The notes under the pieces are model-generated. The model was not told where the DNA came from and did no database searches. It saw only the letters and a program-made list of their open reading frames with translations. Positions 49,401-61,400 of a DNA stretch of 64,000 bases are shown here, piece by piece. The first letter of the stretch is position 1. Every line of letters begins with the position of its first letter. The translations under genes were made by a program, and so were the position numbers. Source of the DNA: Symbiodinium natans. Lineage: Eukaryota; Sar; Dinophyceae; Suessiales; Symbiodiniaceae. The stretch lies in NCBI GenBank assembly GCA_905221605.1, contig CAJNDS010002283.1, positions 305,486 to 369,485 on the forward strand. Reading direction: 5' to 3'.

Positions 49401-52400
49401 CCCTAAAGCGGGTTTTGGTTCAAGGTGTTAGGGGCTTGCAGGTTCAGGGCTTAGGGCTTGCATTCTAAGCTCTCCAACCTCCTGGCCCCCAAATCCCTTT
49501 TAGGGTTTAGGGTTTAGGGTTTAGGGTTTAGGGTTTAGGGTTTAGGGTTCAGGGTCACCTACCAAAAAACTGAGGGTTTACAGGGCTGAGTGTGCAGAAT
49601 TTTGGCCTCTAACAGTTGGAACCCCACAGTCCAAAATCCTAAGCCCCAAACCCCAAACCCCACACCCTAAACCCCAAACCCTAAACCCTAAACCCTAAAC
49701 CTTAATCCCTAAACCCTAAACCCTAAACCCTAACCCCTAACCCCTAAACCCTAACCTGTTATATCCTCAAGCAAGGGCTCTTGGGGTCTCCGCGCCACCC
49801 CCGACGTAGGCTTCAAGGGCTACATCGACGACGGCAAGGCAGGGGGGGGGGGGGGGCCGAGCAGGGTCTAGGGGTTAGGGTTTAGGGTTTAGGCTTTAGG
49901 GTTTAGGGTTATAGGGTTACAGGCTTACAGGCTTAGAGGGTTAGAGGGTTTAGGCTTTACGGGTTAGGGTATATACGTTTCGGAGGGTTCTAGGACCCAC
50001 AGTCGGCTTTCATTCTTTTTCTTTGGCTTTAGGTTCCCTTTTTGTTCCTGGGCTACTCTTGGGTATGTTGCCTAAACCCTCTAATCCCTAAACCCCTAAA
50101 CCCTAATCTATAACTCCCCAAACCAACACCCAAGCCCTAAATTCCCAAACCCCTACGCCCCTAAACCCCTAAACCCCTAAACCCCGAAACCGCGAAACCC
50201 TGAAACCCCTAAACCCCCAAACCCCTAAACCCCTAAATCCCTAAACCCTAAATCCCTAAACGCCTAAACCCCTGAACCTTTGAACCCCACAACCCCTAAA
50301 CCCTATACTCTATTCCCCTATTCCCTAAACCCTAAACCCTAGACCCTACAACGCCCTGAAGGTGCCCCAGGCCAACGTGGAGCGAGCCCGCAAGATCCAG
50401 AAGGATATGGGCGACGACTTCAGCCAGGTGCGGGTTTAGGGTTTGGGGTTTAGGGGTTTACGGTTTAAGGTTTAGGGTTCAGGCTATACGGTTTAGGGTG
50501 TAGAGTTTAGGGTTTAGGGTTCAGGGTAACGGTTAGTGAGGCTTTTGTCTGGGACGCCCCAAGGGTTCTTTGGGGATTGAGCGTAGGGGTTTGCGGGTTG
50601 TTAGAGTTTTTTTAGGGTTTTGGGGTTTGCTGTTTTAGGGTGTGACGGGTTGTGGGTTCAGAGTTTTGGGTTTAGGGTGCCAGGTGATGTTTTGTCTAGC
50701 GCACGCTGTCGTAAACAGGTTCCCAAGCCGCCGCAGAATACGAAGGGAGGGTTTTCGGGTTCAGGCTTTTCTTCATGGGGTTTGTCGAATTTTACGGTTT
50801 TGGGTTGGGATGTTCCCGCCTATACTAGCAGTCCTTTATAGGGATTATAATAGGGGGGGGGGGTACTATTATCCCTAATTATTCAGGACTGGTAGTATAA
50901 GGGGGAACATCCCAAGTTTTAGGGTTTAGGCTTTGCTTCATGGGGCTTATCTGGAGCCAGCGCCCCCCCTTCAAGGTTCCCCTTAACATACTCCTAGTAT
51001 AGCCCCCTTATCTTTTTTAAAGGGATCCTCAAAAAGGGGCCCCAAAACTTAAGGGTACAACCTTAAGGGTTCGAGGTAGAACCCCTAGATCACGCGCAAC
51101 TTTGTGCCGGAACTGTGGAGAGTCAGACCTCTCCATTGAAGCAGCTAGTGAGAACCAGTCCGATCCCGGCCGGGTGTCGGGTTTAGGGTTTAGGGTTTAG
51201 GGTTTAGGGTTTAGGGTTTAGGGTTTAGGGTTTAGGGTTTCGGGTTTAGGGCTTAGGGTTTAGGGTTTAGGGTTGAGGGTTTAGGGTTTAGGGTTTAGGG
51301 TGTAGGGTTTAGGGTTTAGGGTTTCGGGCTCGACGGAACCTTGCCGCATCGCGCTGTGGATAGACTACTTCACGAGCTGGTTACTAGGGCAAAGCCTGAG
51401 TACCCTAAATTACTCTAAGCAACCCTAGACCCTTCCCTAGATGGCAGTTCCTTTTCTGGCTAAGCACCGAAAAGCCATGCTCATGCGGTTGGGGGGTTTT
51501 CCCCTTCCGCATTAAATGTTTAGGGTTCGGGGTTTAGGGTCTATAGTCCTAAACCTCAAATCCAGTATCTCCTGCAAGTGGACCCTCCGGGTAAGGGCGG
51601 TGTTGTCGGTGGGTTGGGGGGCGCTGAACCCTGCTCAGCTCCATCTCTCAAGAATTCATCTCGACAAACAAAACACAACCCCAGGACTTAAGCCCATCAC
51701 CCAAAGCCCTAGGCCCACAAACTACCAGGGTTTAGGGTTTAGGGTTTAGCGTGTAGGGTTTTCCGTTTCCGGGCTCAGGCAACATCCCACCTCTAAACCT
51801 TAGCCCTAAGCACCTTCTCGGGAAGGCTGGTATGTCCAAGAAATCCTCGGCCGCTGCTGGTCTCTGCGTGGCAGGGCTCAAGAAAGAAGAGCCGAAGCCC
51901 TGAGCCCTTATTTGCCCAAAGACCTAAGCCCTAAACCCAAAGCCCTAAACCCAAAGCCAAAGCCCTAAACCCTAAACCCTAAACCCTAAACCCTAAACCC
52001 TAAACCCTAAACCCTAAACCCTAAACCCTAAACCCTAAACCCTAAACCCTAAACCTAAACCCTAAACCCCGCATTGCTCGCAGAAGGCAATGCGCTTTGG
52101 GGTGAATGGCGTAGGAAGATGCTGCCATCTCAGGGTTCAGGGTCTACGGTCTAGGGTTTGGGGTTTAGGGTTTAGGGTTTGGGGTTTAGGGTTTAGGGTT
52201 CAGGGTTTAGGGTTTGGGGTTTAGGGTTTGGGGTTTAGGGTTTAGGGTTTGGGGTGGATTGAGGGTTTATAAGGTCTGCTGGGCTTAGGGTTTTTCAAGG
52301 TTTGTAGGATCTGCAATTGGTTTCACAGCTTTGTGTTGGGCTTAGTGTTTATAGAGGGTTTAGGGTTCACAGGGTTCAGGTGACCTTGAGCCTACAACTC

Positions 52401-55400
52401 TTACAAGGTTCTTCAGGGAGGGGCTTCCAGGGGGGTAAGCACCCTTAGGGAAGCTTGGGGAGCCACAGGCAGTAGTAGGCAGTATTAGGAACCTTGGGGT
52501 TCTATGCCCCACCTAAACCCTAAACCCTAAACCCTAAACCCTAAACCCTAAACCCTAAACCCTAAACCCTAAACCCTAAACCCTAAACCCCAAACCCTAT
52601 ACAACTCCCAAAGCCGAGGTATGGATCATCAACATCATCATGTACTATGATGTGGTGGTCCAGGTCGAGCCAAAGCGCAATGCCCTGCGTGACCTGTCCC
52701 AAACCCGACCCCCTCCTCTCAGGGTTCAGGGTTTAGGGTTTGGGGGTTGACAGTAGGGTTTAGGGGTTAGGGTTTTGGGTTTAGGTTTTAGGGTTTAGGG
52801 TTCGGGTTTAGGGTCTGTAGGGCTTGTTAACAACTCTGAGCTCTGCACCCCAAAGCCCTTAACCCAAGCCTTCCCCGCCTTCCCTGTCCCTAGCCCCTAC
52901 ACCCATCCAACCCCCCCAAAACCCTGTAGCCCTAAACACTTAAAACCCCGGCAAACCACTCAAGAAACTGAAGCCCCAACAGCCCTATAGCCCTAAACCC
53001 TGAATCCCTAAATCCTTAGTTTCCTAAATCCCCAAGCCGAAGCGATCCGCATCAAGAGCCCCAATCCCGCCACAACCTTTGCATCCAAACTCCGCCAATT
53101 TAGGGTTTAGGGTTTAGGGTTTAGGGTTCAGGGTTTAGGGTTTAGGGTTCAGGGTTTAGGGTTCAGGGTTTAGGGTATAGGAACCTAACCTACACAATTC
53201 CCTCATTCCTCATCAGCTGCTCGTTCTTAGTAGGGGATATGAGAGAACTAGGTACCAGACATCCCCTTGAAGAAGCCGCAAAGGGGGGGGATATCAGGTA
53301 CAGTTCTCCATTGCCTACTAAGAGAACCCGTAGGATTACACCCTAGAAATCCTAAGCCCTAAACCCTAAACCCTAAACCCTTAACCCTTAACCCTCAACC
53401 CTTAACGCTTACCCCTAAGCCCTAAGCCAGCTACTAACGGCATGCCTCCAACAAGGCGAGGCGACCGAGACGCTGAACGCCGCCAACACGAAGCTGGCCG
53501 AGGCCTTCCCCCTAAACCCTAAACCCCAAACCCTGGTTTAGGGTCTAGGGTTTAGCGTTCAGGGTTTAGGGTTTAGGGTTAGGGTAACCCGAAACCCTAA
53601 ACCTTAAACCCTAAACACCTAGGGTTCAGGGTTAGGATTTGGGGTCCCTAAACCCTAAACCCTAAACCCTAAACCCTAAACCCTAAACCCTAAACCCTAA
53701 ACCCTAAACCCTAAACCCTAAACCCTAAACCCTAAACCCTACACCCCAAACCCAAAACCCTAAACCCCAAGCCCCAAACCCCACACCCTAAGCCCAGACC
53801 CGAAGGTGAAAGAGCTCGTGCGCACCCTGGAGTCCAACCTTGCAGCTCTGACCCCCGGCACCAGATTGGGGCTTTTGGGGCTCTTTGGGTTTAGGGTTTA
53901 GGGTTTAGGGTTTAGGGTTTAGGGTATGGGGGTTGGGGGTTAGGGGTTTTGGCCGTTTAGGGCTTTTAGGGATCTTGGGTTTTTTTGGGTTTTAGGGCTT
54001 TATGGCTTTCGGATTTAGGGCCTTGGGGCTTGATGGTTTAGGGCTCTGGGGTTTAGGGTTTAGGGTTTGTTGTGGGAACCCCAAGCCATGCACCTAAAGC
54101 CCAGAACAACAGCACGATATCCTAGCTTAGCTCTAAACCCTAAACCCTAAACCCTAAACCCTAACCCCGAACCCCTAAACCCTAAACCCTAAACCCCAAA
54201 CCCTAAACCCTAAACCCCCAACGGCCCCGAGGATGAAGGAGTTCGACAAGGCCATGGCCGAGAAGAACGCCCTCATGGCGGATGCCGAGAAGTGCCTTTT
54301 TGAGTTCAGGGTTTAGGGTTTAGCATTTAGGGTTTAGGTTTTGGGTTCAGGGTTTAGGGTTTAGGGTAATTGGGACCCCCAACATAGATCCCCTAATAGT
54401 AGGATCCCGTAAAAAAGAGGACCCCAATAAGGTACGCCTACTTTCGCAACCCCCCACCTAGGGAGCCAGAGACTTTGAGAATCCTGGAACACCCCTTTGA
54501 AGCTTAAGGTTTTAGGGTGCAGGGTTTAGGGTTCAAGCTCGGGAAAAGAACCTATGTCCGAAGTTCCAGTGATGCTTTATGTGTGCATGCATGCGTGCAC
54601 GTTGGCCGGTAGGGGTGTATGCGTGCCCCCGTCTTCCCGCCCTAAGCCCGCGGGATGCGCGACATGCCAAGCCCACCATCCCCTTGTGTCCAAGGGACGT
54701 CCAAAGCTTGCCACAAACCCCCAAGCCACTAAAAGCCCTAAACTCTCCCCCTCCCTCCCCCTCCCAAAACCCTAAACCCTAAACCCTAAACCCTAAACCC
54801 TAAACCCTAAACCCTAAACCCTAAACCCTAAACCCTAAACCCTAAACCCTAAACCCTAAACCCTAAACCGTGGCTCGCAATTTGAAACCCCCACTGCCTT
54901 GAGCCTAAAGCCCTAAGTACTCGTAAAAAGGTGCCAGAACAAGTTGGACATGGCACAGCGTCTGGGCCTCGGGCGTTTAGGAGGACATAGGAGCGGCTTT
55001 AGGCCTTTCCCGGCCTGTGGCCCTAAACCCTAAACCCTAAACCCTAAACCCTAAACCCTAAACCCTAAACCCTAAACCCTAAACCCTAAACCCTAAACCC
55101 TAAACCCTAAACCCTAAACCCTAAACCCTAAACCCTAAACCCTAAACCCTAAACCCTAAACCCTAAACCCTAAACCTAAACCCTAAACCCTAAACCCTAA
55201 ACCCTAAACCCTAACCCTAAACCCTAAACCCTAAACCCTAAACCCTAAACCAACTGCCGGTTTCCGACAAGCCTGACGGGGCTTCTCGAAAGTAGCGGGC
55301 CCCTATTTTTGACCAGACCAAATAGCAGGACCCCCCCTTACATAAGGACCCCAATAAGGTACCCCAGTTCCGGAAAGCCCCCTTATGTAAGCCCTTCAAC

Positions 55401-58400
55401 TGAATGCCTTCTCCACCCTAAACCTTAAACCCCAAAGGACGGTCAAGGTTTAGGTTTAGGGTTCAGTTTGAGATCCTACAATAAGTAGCTTCTCTAGATC
55501 ACATAGCCAAGAAAGCCCTCAACTGGCATTTCCAGTTTAATATAACAGAAGCATGGGTTAGAACAAAATCCAAAAGCCAACTCTCATCGAGTCGCACATC
55601 CGAAAGAGACAGAACCCTAACCCTAAACCCTACTCTCTAAACGCAGCTCGAGACCCTGGCCTGAAAATAGGCCCTCTAACCTCAAACCCTCCGAAACCCC
55701 TAAACCCTAAATGTTAAGCCCCAAACCCTCAACCCTAAACCCCTAGACCTCAACCCCTAAACCCAAACCCCCAACCCTAAACCCTAGACCCCACACCTTA
55801 AACCCTGCTCTCCACCTCCCAGGCCTGGTGGGCGCGCTTGCAGCCAACGGAGTTATTTGGGAGCAAACTGTGGAGAACGCGGGCCAGGACGTGAGGGGGG
55901 TTAGTGTTTAGGGCTTTGGGTTCGGTCCTGTTGTCTTAGGGCTGGTGAAGTCACTGTCTGAGGGCAGCTCGGGTTTAGGGTCTGTGGGCTTTGGGTGGAG
56001 GTCCCCAGTTTTTCATCAAATCAATGAAAACTGGACCTCATATGTCCTCTTTTGTTACATTCGTAAGATCGTCCCCATAGGAGCTGATCTACATCCCCGG
56101 CGACACGTTGGTCGCCTGCTCCTTCGCCTCCTATGTCGGCGTGTTCACCCGCCAGTGTCCTGGACCCTAAACCCTGAACCTTACACCCCAAACACGAAAC
56201 CCCAAACCCTAAACCCCAAACCTTAAACCCCAAATCCTAAACCTTATCCCTGAAGCCTGAACCCCCTTAGACTGGAGGGGGTCGACTTGGAAAGGTGTCA
56301 ATTTCTATGTCACCCAAAGCTACTTTAGCGGAGGCCAAGACCCCTCACCTATACCTCCTCTTGGTCATTTACCTACCTGTTGGAGGAACATTCTTTGTGG
56401 GGAATTAGCTCTAGGATGCCCAGTAGTACCCTTATTCCCTTTTTTAGGGGGTTTAGGTTCCCTCATAAACCCTTTTAAGCAAAAAAGGGCACCCCTTTTT
56501 AAGCCTTGGTTACTGGGCAGCCAAGAGCTTGTGAACCCTAGAAACCCTAAACCCTAATCCCCTAAAGACCCACGAAATGTAAGCCTTAGCCTCCAGGTAG
56601 GGTTCAGGCTTCTTGCTTACCGACTTCTAGGATGCATGCTTTAGGGTTTAGGGTTTAGGGATTAGGGTTTAGGGTTTAGGGTTTAGGGTTTAGGGTTTAG
56701 GGTTTAGGGTTTAGGGTTTAGGGTTTAGGGTTTAGGGCTTAGGGCTTAGGGCTTAGGGTTTAGGGTTTGGAGTTGACGATTTCGGGTTTAGGGTTTAGGG
56801 TTGGGGTTGTAGCATCTGGTGCCGGAGCTCAGGTACCGCGAGGAGACGGTGGATGCCTTCGTGCAGTACCTCACGAAGAAGGGCGTGCCTCTAGGCCGGT
56901 GGAGCCGAGTTTGCAGCGCTAAGCCCTAAATTCTAAACTCTGAACCCTAAACCCTAAAACCCCAAGCCCTTAGCCCCAAACCTCAAACCCTAAAACCCAA
57001 ACCCTATGAACCCTAAACCTTTGCTTAAAAACAACCCGCAAGCCCTAAGCCCTCCCAAAACCCAAAACCCAAAACCCTAAACCCCAAACCCCAAACCCTA
57101 AACCCTAAACCCTAAACCCTAAACCCTAAACCCTCGCAGGACCCAAGCCCGACCCGCTGGCCGTGCTGGCCTCGGATGCAGAGATGGCTTCTTGGGCAGG
57201 CCCCTTTGGGTTGTTTAGGGTTTAGGGTTTAGGGTTTAGGGTTTGGGGTTTAGGGTTTAGGGTTTAGGGTTTAGGGTTTAGGGCTATGGCCCCTTTGCTT
57301 GGCTTTCTTCTGGCTGGCTCTTAGGACTTGAGCCTTTTGGGTTTTGTAGAAAATTACAATAAGAAGCCTAACAGTTTAACTTCTAGGAGGGTTCAGAAGT
57401 CGGCGCAGTTTGGGTTCAGAGATTTCCGGGCTTACGTAGTCTTGGGGTTTAGGGTGTGGGTTGAGGGTGTAGGGCTTTGGGGATTAGGCTCTTCAGGGTT
57501 TAGGGTTTAAGGTTTAGGGTTTAGGGTTTAGGGTTTAGGGGTTAGGGGTTTGAGGGCTTGGAGTTGAGTTTAGGGCTGGTCGCATCGGGTCCTGCGACGT
57601 TGGTCGCGGCTTGCTGGGTCATGAAGTCTGAAATTCTGTTGCTCTGATAAGGAGAGCTTCGGGTTTTCGGGTTCAGGGTTTAGAGTTTAGGGTTTAGGGT
57701 TTAGGGCTACAACATGTACTATACAACCCTGGTCTGGTAACTTACTCCAGCTCTCTTCGCAAGCAACACGGCTTGCAGTTTGTATCATGATCCTACGCCT
57801 TAAAAGGCCCTATGACCCAACAGCCCTAAACCTTCACAAACCCCGAAAAGCCCCAAAGCCCTGAAACTCCAATCCCTTCAATTCAGGCAGAAAACCCCTA
57901 AACCCTAAACCCTAAACGCAAACTCAATCCTAAACCCTAACCCTGAACCCGGAACCCTAAACCCTAAACCCTAAACCCTAAACCCTAAACCCTAAACCCT
58001 AAACCCTAAACCCTAAACCCTAAACCGCCAGGCCAGGGCCTTCCATCCGATCGCGTCAGCTGCGAGAACGGCGCCATCCTCTGCAACTCCCAGCGCTGGA
58101 GCCCTTCGGCTGCAAGCCTTAGAAGCCCGGTTTAGGGTTTAGGGTTTAGGGTTTAGGGTTTGGGGTTCAGGGTTGTTTCAGAAGCCGCTCAAAGCAACTC
58201 ACAGCTTCAAAGCAGGTTTTGAAATCAGCTAGCAGCTCACATCGATATCCCCGCAGAAGAAGCTTCCGGCAGTGGTGCCCCTTTCCAGGGCCCTAACCCT
58301 AAACCTTGTAGTTCTTATGTGCTCTAAGCCCCAAGCCCTAATAGCCTAAGCCCTGAGCCCAAAGACCTAAACCCTAAACCCTAAGCCCTAAGCCCTAAAC

Positions 58401-61400
58401 CCTAAGCCCTAAACCCTAAGCCCTAAACCCTAAACCCTAAACCCTAAACCCTAAACCCTAAACCCTAAACCCTAAACCCTAAACCTAAACTCGAAACCCT
58501 AAACCCTAGCCCTAAACCCTAAACCCTAATTCCTAAGCCCTAAACCCAAAACTGAAAACTTCCCTCTGCGTCCCCTGCCAAGGCTTGATCATTGATCCGC
58601 AGCTGCAGGGAATTGCAGCTGAGCTTGCAGTAGGGTTTAGGGTTTAGGGCCTGTTTAGGGTTTAAGGTTTAGGGTTTAGGGTCGATACGTGGATGCGTAG
58701 CTACTAAACCCTGACATTTTCTTCCGCACGAGGGTTTAGGGTTTAGGGTTAGGCAGTAGTTCTACCCGTTCATACCAGCTTGAGAAGTGTAGTTCGGTTT
58801 GCCCTTTGGGAAAATTGCCATTTTCCTGTAGTGGGCGAAGAGTCTAAGAGGAGCATATTGCAGTTGAGGTTCCAACATCGAAATCGTTAAAAGCTCTAGA
58901 GAAAATAACAAGCGACGCGAACGCCATAGAATGTTTATGGTCTGTGTTGAACTGGCGTTCAGCAGATAATGATTTGCCATAGGAATGTTGCACTGTGTTT
59001 GCGACTCAATGGTGTGTCTTCTTCCAGCGCCCTAAGCCCTAAGCCCCGTGCCCACGTATACCAAGAGAGGGCGTACAAGTTTCTGGATCGGGTTGCTTTG
59101 CGCTTGCTTCCGTATCCTTTCTGTGTTCCTAGTGCGAGGTCACTCCTGAACGATAATATTTGGAGGCACGTTGCATGACCTTGAGGCGGTAGTGGGTCAT
59201 GGACGGGTCGAGAAAAAAAGGTTGAAGGTTCAGGGTTCAGGGTTCAGGGTTTAGGGTTTAGGGTTTAGGGAGGTGTAAATTCTCACTTTGAATCAGGTGG
59301 CGGGGGCGGCGGGCATACGACCTGCTCACGGGCCTCGGGTTTTTAGCAGCCCTTCAAGGGGTGGGGCCTCTTCTGTGCTACAGATCGACGCACATGTTGA
59401 CATGTTGCATGCCGGTGCGATGCCTCCACCCTGGCGGATGCGACTGGATCGCACCACCATGCGTCAGCTGGATGTTTTTGTCACGGGGGTCAATAGGACG
59501 ACCGTGGACGAAGGTTAAGGGCTGCAAACGCTACAAGTATGTGCAGCAGGCCAACCGCCTGGCGCGCAGGATGTGCTACCTTTTCAAGTACGTTCACGCC
59601 AAAAAGGTTTGCTGTGTCATGGAGCAACCGTCCAGCAGCCTGCTGCCCATGGACAAGCCTTTCCGACAGCTGATGCAGAAATGTTCATGCGCAGATGTCA
59701 GAGAAGCTAAGCTGCGTGGACATTAATCTTCTTGTGCCACGTTTCATACATGGGGCACGTGTGTCCATGTGTGTCTGCGCATCATATCTTTACATGAACC
59801 CCACAAGCCTAAAAGCGAAGCTCCAGCCCTAAACACAAGACCCCTAATTTAGACAAACCCTAAGCCCCTTGACATCTAATAACTCTTCTGGTTTGCTATT
59901 AAGCAAGGAACTTAAACTAACTTACCATAATGTGGCTAGAATTTAAGTACTTTTGGTTCGTTACGCTAAACCCGAAACCATAAACCCTAAACCCTAAGCC
60001 CTGAAGCCTAAACAGCGCTAAACCCAAGAACCGCAAAACCAACACTGACACAAGCCCAAAAGTGAGGCTCCAGTCCTAACAGTGAACCCCCCCATTTCCT
60101 AGGTAGGATAAGGGGGACCCTTAGAAGGGAACCCCTTCTTAACCCTCTTCTGGCTCTCTTAAACTCTTAAACAGGGACCTTATTCAGAGGGTCTATATTC
60201 CCAAGGGTCCCCCTAATCCTATCCCCTACCATTGAACCAGACCCCAAGCCCCTTAACCTCACACACTCGTCTGGTTTGCGGTTAAGGAGCTTAAATCAAC
60301 TTACCATAATATGGCTAGTTTGTGAATTTATAGTTTCGTTACCCGCAGCACGCCAGGTTTGCCGTCAGCTACGGCTGTAACTTGGGGGGGGGAGGGGGGG
60401 TGAGGTGGGGGGGGGGGGTGGGGGCTGGGGGGGGGGTTAAGAACGTCATTCATATTGCATGCATGCCCAAAACACTGGTATTTGCAGCGTTTTCGTCTCT
60501 TTGTACAACATACTGCACAAGGATCTGGAACAAGAAAATCTGTCACAAGCGTCCAGCCTGTCGCGACCATGCCCAAAACACGTCCCACAAAAACCGTGAA
60601 AGTCCTGAAATTTGGCAAATGCGTTTTCGGAAATGCAAGCCTCCAAAAGACACAGCTGCAGAGGTTGTCTTGGCAGAAGCGCATGAAAACATCGCAAATA
60701 ACAGTGTTTACCGCGCGCGCGCACACACATCAGGCAGCCAGCCATGTAAATGCTGCCTGACGGCAGACGTGGCGTCAAACAACACCAGGACTTGCTTAAA
60801 AATCAGCAAAAACCCATAGCGGCAGCGCAACGCTAAAAAAACATCCAAGAAAATTGACCATCATGAGGTGCCTCCCGTCCCACAAAAACCTATGAAAAAC
60901 AATGCGCGACGGCAAACCTCACGTGCTGTGCGTTTCGTTACTCTAAACCCGAAACCCTAAGCCCTAAACCCTAAACCCTGAACCCCAAACCCTAAACCCT
61001 AAACACTCTTTCTTGGGAGTGCCCAGGTCTGGATCAAGAACCGCGAGTCGGAGAATGGCCTGCAGGTGGGCTTATGGTTCAGGGAGGCGCTTGCGGGGAT
61101 TTAGGGTTTAGCGTTTAGGGTTTAAAATTCGGGCTTTAGGGTTTAGGGTTAGAGGAGTGTCGAGATTTCGGGTTTAGGGTCTACAGGACTTAGGGTTCAG
61201 CATTTAGGGTTGAGGGGATTGAGAGGATTTAGGGGACATATAGGGGATTTCGGGGATTGTCGGGGGGGATGTAGGGGATGTTCTGGATTTAGGGGATTTA
61301 GCGAAAATGCTTGTGTGCCACGAATTATGGCTTCAGGTGACCCGCATGGGCCACGCAAAGATGCTGAACACCTTCGAGGCACTTTTCCCTGAGCTCTTCT

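Larger units (their letters stand above)
60047..60960. repeat. Local tandem duplication, copy 2 (two insertions)
   Basis: Repeats the order of 59799-59998 but is interrupted by the elements at 60097-60220 and 60343-60931. Confidence 0.85.

Noticed and set aside
48116-49431. Several long open frames on both strands, rich in Pro, Gly, Lys and Phe
   Set aside because: Low-complexity homopolymer translation, open in many frames at once, within intron 56.
58762-58980. 72-codon minus-strand frame in intron 70
   Set aside because: No recognisable motif and no supporting splice or start context; kept only as telomere-free unique sequence.
60328-60819. Open frames on both strands
   Set aside because: They lie across the termini and G-rich part of the TIR element, in conflicting frames, with no transposase-like motif.
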